Source: Flavobacteriales bacterium (GTDB taxonomy: Bacteria; Bacteroidota; Bacteroidia; Flavobacteriales_F; PHOS-HE28). Taken from it: a stretch of DNA of 12,174 bases. The first letter of the stretch is position 1, and the number at the start of each line of letters is the position of its first letter. Positions 7,001 to 12,174 of this stretch are shown here, one piece after another. Position numbers and translations under genes: made by a program. Location: contig JALOLX010000015.1 in assembly GCA_025455765.1 (NCBI GenBank), positions 1 to 12,174 of the forward strand. The letters are read 5' to 3'. A model generated the notes under the pieces. It had not been told where the DNA came from and did no database searches. It saw only the letters and a program-made list of their open reading frames with translations.

Positions 7001-7600
7001 TCAGGCGGGGACCACTTTCCCGCTGGGTGTGCGCTGCCCACCCGGATAGAACGCACCGATGCGCACCCGGCTGGTGTGCAGGAACTGTGTGATATCGAAC
7101 CAGGGCCGCTGACCGATGGCGCGCAACACGAGGGCTGCTGTTGCCGCAGCATCGTTGCCTGCACGGTGATGCTGGAGCGGAATGCCATGGAGTGCGCACA
7201 TGGCTGAAAGCCCATAGGAGCGATGGCCGGGCCAGACCTTACGGGCCATGCTCACACTGCAGAAGTACTCGAACGGGGCGAAGGGAATGCCATGCCCGCT
7301 GAGCGTACTACGCAACACGTTCATATCGAACGCCGCATTGTGCGCCACCACGGTGCGCCCATGCAGAAGCTCAGCCACCTCAGGCCAGATCTGGGACCAA
7401 CGGGGTGCGTTGGCCACCGCCTGGGGGGTGATGCCGTGTACGGCGATGTTGTGCGGGCTGAAGTAGGGCCATTGGGGCGGCTTGATCAACCAATTGCGGA
7501 CCTCCTGCACAGCTCCGTCGCGTACCACGGCGATACCCAGCTCGCACGGGCTGTCGGGCTGAGCGGTGGCGGTCTCGAAGTCGAGGGCGAGGAACTCCAT
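7001..7600 (-). CDS. DnaQ-like DEDDh 3'-5' exonuclease
   Basis: A 199-residue single-domain exonuclease of the DEDDh (DnaQ/epsilon, RNase T) class. All catalytic residues are visible: Asp7 and Glu9 in LALDFET (ExoI), Asp92 in VVAHNAAFD (ExoII), and His145 and Asp150 in HHRAGND (ExoIII). INxAVHGITPQ-type sequence at ~52-60 is also characteristic. It hydrolyses single-stranded DNA or RNA ends with two divalent metal ions; whether it proofreads for a polymerase, repairs DNA or trims RNA cannot be told. The C-terminus (~165-199) may be an extra segment outside the nuclease domain. The start at 7600 (MEFLALDFET) is the natural family start; the frame is open upstream to 7714, but that extension of 38 residues is translated from a palindromic repeat and should not be annotated. 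Confidence 0.9.
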   Translation of the reverse strand: MEFLALDFETATAQPDSPCELGIAVVRDGAVQEVRNWLIKPPQWPYFSPHNIAVHGITPQAVANAPRWSQIWPEVAELLHGRTVVAHNAAFDMNVLRSTLSGHGIPFAPFEYFCSVSMARKVWPGHRSYGLSAMCALHGIPLQHHRAGNDAAATAALVLRAIGQRPWFDITQFLHTSRVRIGAFYPGGQRTPSGKVVPA

Positions 7601-7608
7601 GCGGTGGC

Positions 7609-7616
7609 CGAAGGTA
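7609..7616 (-). promoter_or_regulatory. putative -7 element of the exonuclease gene
   Basis: On the minus strand the sequence reads TACCTTCG, identical to the octamer before the cytochrome gene and one base from TAnnTTTG, 8 bp before the ATG. No -33 element is visible. If used, the mRNA would have almost no leader, which also supports the start at 7600. Confidence 0.35.
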
Positions 7617-7662
7617 GTACGACGCTGCCACGCGGCGATGGATGCAGGAGGAGACCATTCAC

Positions 7663-7703
7663 ATGGTGGGAAATTCGCCACGCCATGGCGATTTTCCCAC
7701 CAT
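7663..7703. repeat. left palindromic repeat (18-bp-stem hairpin) upstream of ATPase gene
   Basis: This 41-bp imperfect palindrome has arms ATGGTGGGAAATTCGCCA and the complementary right arm. The 18-bp stem has a single T-T mismatch and a 5-nt loop (CGCCA, 7681-7685). It sits in the 145-bp gap between the divergent exonuclease and ATPase genes, between their putative -7 elements. A near-identical copy in inverted orientation lies just after the ATPase stop codon (8984-9020). Neither copy contains a stop codon in any frame on either strand. Confidence 0.9.
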
Positions 7704-7733
7704 CTCACGATCACTATACGACCAACCTCGACT

Positions 7734-7741
7734 TATTTTTG
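7734..7741 (+). promoter_or_regulatory. putative -7 promoter element of the ATPase gene
   Basis: TATTTTTG matches the Bacteroidota -7 consensus TAnnTTTG exactly and ends 4 bp before the ATG at 7746. No TTG at the -33 spacing is seen; that region is close to the right edge of the palindrome. Transcription from it would begin at or beside the start codon (leaderless mRNA). Confidence 0.5.
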
Positions 7742-7745
7742 CCTC

Positions 7746-8981
7746 ATGGAAAAGGCACGGAACCTCCGGCATGCAGTGGATATCGCGCTGAAGGACACCC
7801 CTGTGGTGTTGTTGCACGGTGCGCGGCAAACAGGCAAGACCACCTTGGTAAAGGCCATTGCCCGGAAACGGGGAGCACGGTATGTGACCTTGGACGACCA
7901 CGCCACCCTGGAAGCTGCGTTGAACGATCCGCCTGCATTCATCCAAGGCTTGGGAAAGCTGGCGGTGATCGATGAGGTGCAGAACGCCCCGAACATCTTC
8001 CGGGCCATCAAAGCCTCGGTGGACCGTGACCGGAAGCCCGGCCGGTTCCTGCTGACGGGCAGTGCCAATGTGCTGGTGCTTCCGCGACTGGGCGACTCCC
8101 TGGCCGGTCGGATGGAGATCATCCCTTTGTATCCGTTCGCGCAGGACGAGCTGGCAGGAAGGAAGAGCGGCTTCATTGACCAGGTCTTTGCGGCGCGACC
8201 GAAGATGAAGGGCCCTTCGCCGTTGGAACGCAAGCAGATCGCAGCCCGGGTCATTGCGGGCGGATATCCTGAGGTGATGACCCGCAGGGATGCGGCGCGG
8301 CGGGATGCGTGGTACGGGGCCTACGTCACCAGCATACTGCAGCGGGATGTGCGGGACATCAGCAACATCACGGGGTTGACGGACCTGCCTCGGCTGTTGC
8401 AGGCACTTGCGGTGCGGAGCAGTGGTCTGCTCAATCTGGCCGATCTGTCGCGGACTTTGGACATCCCCCACTCCACGCTGCGGCGGTACATGGCCCTGCT
8501 GGAGGCCACGTTCCTAAGCACACCGGTGCAAGCCTGGCATGCGCATCGGGGACGGCGGCTGGTGAAGTCGCCCAAGCTGCACTTGGCGGACAGTGGCTTT
8601 GCAGCCCACCTTGCGGGCATCGATACCCCGGCGGACATCCTGAACAGTCCGTCGTTCGGGCCTTTGCTGGAGACCTTCGTGCTGAACGAGCTGCGGAAGA
8701 TGTCGGGGTGGAGCAAGTTGCGGGTGAAGGCCTATCACTTCCGGACCGAAGCAGGTCGGGAAGTGGACATCGTGCTGGAGGACAACAAGGGCCGGATCGT
8801 GGGGATCGAGGTGAAGGCTGCGATGGCTGTGGGCAGCAATGACATGGCCGGCCTGAAGCACCTGCGGGAGGTGGCGGGAGACAAGTGGGTGCGGGGTGTT
8901 CTGCTGCACCCTGGGCTGGGCATCACGCCCTTCGACACCGACATCCACGCGGTGCCCTTGAGTGCGTTGTGGGAATGGTAG
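7746..8981 (+). CDS. AAA_14/DUF4143 ATPase with PD-(D/E)XK-like C-terminus
   Basis: A 411-residue protein in two parts. The N-terminal P-loop ATPase has Walker A GARQTGKT (25-32), Walker B LAVIDE (72-77, Asp76 and Glu77) and a sensor-1-like LLTGSAN (102-108). The middle region carries SILQRDVRDISNITG and a helix-turn-helix-like segment LSRTLDIPHSTLRRYMALLE, typical of DUF4143. The C-terminal part (~315-411) has EVDIVLE (339-345, Asp341) and IEVKA (Glu355, Lys357), the spacing of a PD-(D/E)XK nuclease fold. The family is widespread and often multicopy in Bacteria and Archaea; its cellular role is unknown, with links to mobile or selfish genes suggested. The ATG at 7746 was chosen because it follows a -7 element and begins the ATPase domain; an upstream in-frame start at 7566 would translate the palindrome. 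It is the only gene between the two repeats. Confidence 0.93.
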   Translation: MEKARNLRHAVDIALKDTPVVLLHGARQTGKTTLVKAIARKRGARYVTLDDHATLEAALNDPPAFIQGLGKLAVIDEVQNAPNIFRAIKASVDRDRKPGRFLLTGSANVLVLPRLGDSLAGRMEIIPLYPFAQDELAGRKSGFIDQVFAARPKMKGPSPLERKQIAARVIAGGYPEVMTRRDAARRDAWYGAYVTSILQRDVRDISNITGLTDLPRLLQALAVRSSGLLNLADLSRTLDIPHSTLRRYMALLEATFLSTPVQAWHAHRGRRLVKSPKLHLADSGFAAHLAGIDTPADILNSPSFGPLLETFVLNELRKMSGWSKLRVKAYHFRTEAGREVDIVLEDNKGRIVGIEVKAAMAVGSNDMAGLKHLREVAGDKWVRGVLLHPGLGITPFDTDIHAVPLSALWEW

Positions 8982-8983
8982 GT

Positions 8984-9020
8984 GGTGGGAAATTCGCCAT
9001 GGCGTGGCGAATTTCCCAGC
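8984..9020. repeat. right palindromic repeat (hairpin) after ATPase gene
   Basis: This is a 37-bp palindrome starting two bases after the TAG of the ATPase gene. Its 16-bp stem has one G-G mismatch near the base and a 5-nt loop (TGGCG, 9000-9004). It is the inverted counterpart of the repeat at 7665-7701 (35 of 37 positions). It sits between the convergent ATPase and dapA genes and could terminate transcription or protect mRNA 3' ends in both directions, although no T-run follows. The rest of the gap up to 9087 holds nothing I recognise. Confidence 0.9.
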
Positions 9021-9087
9021 ATGGCATGGCGGAATATCAGCACGGTTGGATCGTACTGGCGTGCCGCCGACCCGCTCGGAGCGAAAC

Positions 9088-9981
9088 CTACAGCTTCACC
9101 ACCTCCGCATCGGCCAGGGCCTGGTAGAGCTTTCGGGCGGTAGCTTCACTGACGTTCACCAGAGGAAGGCGCACCGTATTACCGCAGATGCCGAGGATCT
9201 TCAGGGCCTCTTTGATGCCACCGGGATTGCCCTCGGCGAAGAGCAGATCGATCACTTCAACGAGACGCAGATGCTCGCGGCGAGCGGTGTCCAGATCCCC
9301 CTTCAGCGCCGCATGCACCAAGGTGCTGAACTCCTGCGGCAGGGCATTGCCCACCACACTGATCACGCCCACACCGCCCATGGCGATGATGGGCAGGGTG
9401 AGCGCATCGTCGCCGCTGATGAGCATGAAGTCCTTCGGCTTGTGTTTGAGGATGCGGCCCATCTGATCGAGGTTGGCGCTTGCCTCCTTGATGGCGATGA
9501 TGTTCTTGAAGTCTCGGGCCAGCCGGAGGGTGGTATCCGCGGTCATGTTGCTGCCTGTGCGGCCTGGCACGTTGTACAGGATGATGGGCCGCAGCGCCAC
9601 TTGTGCGATGGCCTTGTAGTGCTGGTAGATGCCTTCCTGGGTGGGCTTGTTGTAGTAGGGGCTTACGCTCAGGATGGCATCCACACCGTCCATCTCGAAG
9701 CTGTTGAGCGTTTCGATGACCTCCGCCGTGTGGTTACCACCGACACCCAGCACCACAGGGACCCTGTTGCGCACGAAGCCGATGGTCTGTGCAAGCAGTT
9801 CCTTTTTCTCGGCCTTGGTGAGGGTTACGCTTTCGCCTGTTGTGCCCATGCTCACCACATAGTCCACACCACCTGCGATCTGGTGGTCAATGAGCTTCTC
9901 CAGTCCGGCATAGTCGATCTGTCCATTGGACCGGAAGGGAGTGATCAGCGCGACACCGAGGCCGCGGAAGGACGCGTTCAT
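9088..9981 (-). CDS. dapA: 4-hydroxy-tetrahydrodipicolinate synthase
   Basis: A 297-residue TIM-barrel enzyme of normal length for the family. It condenses pyruvate with aspartate semialdehyde in the lysine/diaminopimelate pathway, feeding protein and peptidoglycan synthesis in the cytoplasm. Active-site residues are all present: Thr47 and Thr48 in MGTTGES, Tyr110 in PYYNKP, Tyr136 and Arg141 in YNVPGRTG, and the Schiff-base Lys165 in IAIKEAS. The substrate-binding GDD (~191) and the NPGGIKEAL segment near the C-terminus are also typical. The gene is last in a minus-strand operon after ligA and the DUF6913 gene, 16 bp from the latter with no visible promoter or Shine-Dalgarno between them. 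It converges on the palindrome-flanked ATPase gene. Confidence 0.97.
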   Translation of the reverse strand: MNASFRGLGVALITPFRSNGQIDYAGLEKLIDHQIAGGVDYVVSMGTTGESVTLTKAEKKELLAQTIGFVRNRVPVVLGVGGNHTAEVIETLNSFEMDGVDAILSVSPYYNKPTQEGIYQHYKAIAQVALRPIILYNVPGRTGSNMTADTTLRLARDFKNIIAIKEASANLDQMGRILKHKPKDFMLISGDDALTLPIIAMGGVGVISVVGNALPQEFSTLVHAALKGDLDTARREHLRLVEVIDLLFAEGNPGGIKEALKILGICGNTVRLPLVNVSEATARKLYQALADAEVVKL

Positions 9982-9997
9982 GAAGAGGTGGTTGACG

Positions 9998-10567
9998 TTA
10001 GTTCAACGAAGGTTCGTGACGGGCATTGACCATGAGCAGGTAGTGATGCACCTGCTGGATCAATTGGGGCAGGCTGTTGGATCCGGCCATGTCGATCATC
10101 ATATCGAGGATGCGCTTGTTATCGTCGCTCCAGCGCCCCACTTTGAAGCGGGCGCGGCTTTTCGCCATGATGTACTGAATGGGCAGGCGATCATGCAGGG
10201 TAAGGTCGATGAGGACCTCATACTCCTCGGTCATGAAGTTCTCCACCGTATTGCCTTGTGGTATGCGATACCAGTTGAGGTCCTTCTGGCTGATGGCGTT
10301 GAAGTTGAGCTTGGCGTGCAGGTAATGCGGCATCACCTTTTGTTCGCTGTATCCTAGGGCCATGATGTTGCTGATGCCGAGCTCTTCCTTCAGGCGCTTG
10401 ACGTAGTTGCGGACCTGGTTGTGCGCAGCTTCATCCTCCACGATATAGAGGATGCCCACCTTTTTGGCCGCAGCGATGTTCCGCGCGATGGGACGGCGGT
10501 CGGCGGGCAGTTCGCGCAGCAAGCGCCGCAGGCCCATCCACTCCTTTAGTCGGTCGAACAGCTTCAT
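9998..10567 (-). CDS. DUF6913 family protein, conserved in Bacteroidota
   Basis: A 189-residue soluble protein with no signal peptide or membrane segment. The N-terminus is basic and helical (MKLFDRLKEWMGLRRLLREL), then VGILYIVEDEAAHNQVRNYVKRL (~38-60) looks like the first strand and helix of an alpha/beta domain. Later stretches include ENFMTEEYEVLIDLTLHDRLPIQYIM (~109-134) and AKSRARFKVGRW. These match my recollection of a Bacteroidota-restricted family, DUF6913, whose function is unknown. The ATG overlaps the ligA stop by 4 bp, and dapA follows after 16 bp, so it is co-transcribed with housekeeping genes and probably constitutively expressed. The naming is less certain than the reality of the gene. 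Confidence 0.8.
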   Translation of the reverse strand: MKLFDRLKEWMGLRRLLRELPADRRPIARNIAAAKKVGILYIVEDEAAHNQVRNYVKRLKEELGISNIMALGYSEQKVMPHYLHAKLNFNAISQKDLNWYRIPQGNTVENFMTEEYEVLIDLTLHDRLPIQYIMAKSRARFKVGRWSDDNKRILDMMIDMAGSNSLPQLIQQVHHYLLMVNARHEPSLN

Positions 10568-12174
10568 CCTTGGATCATTCGCATGAACGCTTCCTCATCC
10601 AGCACCGTCACCCCGAGCTCTTCGGCCTTGGCCCGTTTGGCCGGTCCCATATCCGCACCGGCCAGCAGGTAACTGGTCTTGCTGGAGATGGAACCCGACA
10701 CCTTGCCGCCGTTCTGCTCAATGGTCTCCTTGATGCTGTCGCGGCTGAAGTTCCGGAAAACACCTGAGACCACGAAGGTGAGGCCTTTCAGTCGATCGCC
10801 CACGGGGGCCATCTCGGATGCCTCCAGTTCGAAGCGCAGCCCCTGTGCGCGCAGGAGTTCGAGCACTTCGCGGTTCCCTTCGGTCGCGAAAAAGTCGACG
10901 ATGCTTTTGGCGATGACCGGCCCGACCTCGTCCAAGGCGGTCAGTTCCTCCTGGCTCATGGCGGCCAGCCGATCGATGTTGCCTACGGACCGGGCGATCT
11001 TGCGGGCCACGGTCTCGCCCACATGGCGGATGCCGATGGCGAAGAGCACGCGCTCGAACGGACGCACCCGACTGGCGGCAATGCCTTCAAGCACCTGTTG
11101 GACACTGCGCTCGCCCCACCCCTTTCCCAGCGCCAGCAAGCGCTCACGGTCCAGGCTGTAGAGATCGGCGACCGTACGCACCAGGCCGCTGCGGAACAAC
11201 TCCTCCACTGTTTCGCCACCCAGCCCTTCGATGTCCATCGCCTTGCGCGCCACGAAATGTTCGATGCGCCGCACGATCTGGGGTGGACAGTTGTGTTCGT
11301 TGGGACAGTAGTGCTGGGCCTCTCCTTCGTACCGCACCAGCGGGGTGCCGCACTCGGGGCACTGATCAGGGAAGCTGACCGGTGCTGCACCCGCCGGGCG
11401 CTGGTCCACTTGAACACCTACGATCTTGGGGATGATCTCGCCGCCCTTCTCCACCTGAACGGAATCCCCCACGTGCAGATCGAGCTTGGCGATCTGGTCT
11501 GCATTGTGCAGGCTGGCGCGCTTCACCGTGGTGCCGGCGAGCAGCACAGGTTCCAACTCGGCCACCGGCGTTATAGCACCGGTGCGTCCGACTTGATAGG
11601 ACACGCCATTGAGACGCGTAATGGCCTGCTCTGCCGCGAACTTGTAGGCGATCGCCCATCGCGGGCTTTTCGCCGTCATACCCAGTTCAGCCTGCACGTC
11701 GAGGTCATCCACCTTGATAACGATACCATCGATGGCCACCTCGAAAGTGTGCCGGGCCTTGTCCCAATGGTCGATGAAGGCCATAATGCCGTCCACGTTG
11801 GTGGCCTGCCCGATGAGTTGCCGCTCGGGCTGTGGCACGCGGAAGCCCCACTGACCGGCCGCGCGGATGTTGTCGTGGTGGCTGCGGGTGGGAAGGCCTT
11901 CGCCCTGGAGGCCATAGATGAAACAATCCAGTCCACGGCGCGCCACTTCCTTGGGATCTTGAAGTTTGAGCGTACCTGCGGCGGTATTGCGCGGGTTGGC
12001 ATACAGTTCCTCGCCTGCCTGCCGCCTTGCTTCATTGAGCTGTTCGAAGCGCGATCGGGTGAACACGACCTCACCACGTACATCGAACAAAGAAGGGAAG
12101 CCTTCACCCTGCAAGTGCAAGGGGATCGAGCGCACGGTGCGGATGTTGTTCGTGACCTCTTCTCCCTGCTCGCC
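10564..12174 (-). CDS. ligA: NAD-dependent DNA ligase LigA (5' end outside window)
   Basis: The frame is open to the right window edge (GEQGEEVTNNIRTVRSIPL...), so the gene begins beyond it; GTG at 12135 is internal. The 536 residues present correspond to roughly the last four fifths of a bacterial LigA (family about 670 residues). The missing part should hold domain Ia and the KxDG adenylation lysine. Visible blocks are the rest of the nucleotidyltransferase domain with NPRNTAAGTLK, VAIDGIVIKVDD and SPRWAIAYKF, the OB-fold with VGRTGAITPVAELEPV, the four-cysteine zinc finger CPECG...YCPN...NCPPQ (about 11287-11362), helix-hairpin-helix repeats, and a C-terminal BRCT domain with GLTFVVSGVF and TSYLLAGADMGPAKRAKA. 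It seals nicks in DNA replication and repair using NAD+. Its stop overlaps the DUF6913 start by 4 bp. Confidence 0.97.
   Translation of the reverse strand, partial: GEQGEEVTNNIRTVRSIPLHLQGEGFPSLFDVRGEVVFTRSRFEQLNEARRQAGEELYANPRNTAAGTLKLQDPKEVARRGLDCFIYGLQGEGLPTRSHHDNIRAAGQWGFRVPQPERQLIGQATNVDGIMAFIDHWDKARHTFEVAIDGIVIKVDDLDVQAELGMTAKSPRWAIAYKFAAEQAITRLNGVSYQVGRTGAITPVAELEPVLLAGTTVKRASLHNADQIAKLDLHVGDSVQVEKGGEIIPKIVGVQVDQRPAGAAPVSFPDQCPECGTPLVRYEGEAQHYCPNEHNCPPQIVRRIEHFVARKAMDIEGLGGETVEELFRSGLVRTVADLYSLDRERLLALGKGWGERSVQQVLEGIAASRVRPFERVLFAIGIRHVGETVARKIARSVGNIDRLAAMSQEELTALDEVGPVIAKSIVDFFATEGNREVLELLRAQGLRFELEASEMAPVGDRLKGLTFVVSGVFRNFSRDSIKETIEQNGGKVSGSISSKTSYLLAGADMGPAKRAKAEELGVTVLDEEAFMRMIQG

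Larger units (their letters stand above)
7663..9022. mobile_element. candidate single-gene cassette bounded by inverted palindromic repeats
   Basis: The left repeat (7665-7701) and the reverse complement of the right repeat (8984-9020) agree at 35 of 37 positions, and two further bases (AT) match at the outer ends. In direct orientation they agree less well, so the termini behave as inverted repeats. They enclose exactly one gene, an AAA_14/DUF4143 ATPase, and its putative -7 element. No transposase or integrase and no obvious target-site duplication is visible. The boundaries are therefore a hypothesis: the unit could equally be a gene between two copies of a dispersed REP-like repeat. Confidence 0.35.

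Noticed and set aside
7663..9022. CRISPR array or classical insertion sequence
   Set aside because: There are only two repeat copies, they are inverted and about 1.3 kb apart with a gene between them, and no transposase, integrase or Cas gene is present. I also found no convincing target-site duplication outside the repeats.
8962..10029. Open frame of 355 codons on the + strand over the right repeat and dapA
   Set aside because: It begins in the palindromic repeat and runs antisense to dapA, whose active-site residues are all present on the other strand. Its length is helped by the stop-free repeat.

Overview
The window looks like chromosomal DNA from a fairly G+C-rich member of Bacteroidota, probably Flavobacteriales. 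The evidence is the gene content (gldF, gldG, a Bacteroidota-type TPR protein, DUF6913), the lack of Shine-Dalgarno sequences before essentially every start codon, and Bacteroidota-type -7 promoter elements (TAnnTTTG and a G+C-rich variant TACCTTCG). I cannot name a genus. No rRNA, tRNA, CRISPR array or transposase is visible. Coding density is high and no gene-free stretch exceeds 300 bases; the longest is the 145 bp divergent region at 7601-7745.

Layout. On the + strand, the 3' end of a TPR gene (2-418) is followed by a tightly coupled cluster, gldF - gldG - DUF4340 gene, with ATGA 4-bp overlaps at both junctions. These encode the membrane and auxiliary parts of the GldA/F/G gliding-motility ABC transporter plus an uncharacterised membrane-anchored protein. 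Next comes dnaN (DNA polymerase sliding clamp), with its own -7 element and a perfect DnaA box about 85 bp upstream of the start codon, then a small secreted META-domain protein and a hairpin terminator shared with the convergent rhomboid protease gene. Divergent from the rhomboid gene is a small c-type heme protein. It converges, with one base between stop codons, on a minus-strand DEDDh 3'-5' exonuclease.

The most unusual segment is 7663-9022. A single gene for an AAA_14/DUF4143 ATPase with a PD-(D/E)XK-like C-terminus is bracketed by two nearly identical palindromes of about 40 bp. Each is a long hairpin and the two lie in inverted orientation (35 of 37 positions). The unit resembles a one-gene cassette between the exonuclease and dapA genes, or a gene lying between two copies of a dispersed REP-like repeat. 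The repeat has no stop codon in any of six frames, so automated gene calling is likely to extend neighbouring genes through it.

The right part is a minus-strand housekeeping operon, ligA (NAD-dependent DNA ligase, cut by the window edge) - DUF6913 gene - dapA (lysine/peptidoglycan precursor synthesis), with a 4-bp overlap and a 16-bp gap. Except for the palindrome-flanked ATPase unit, the window reads as ordinary core genome.
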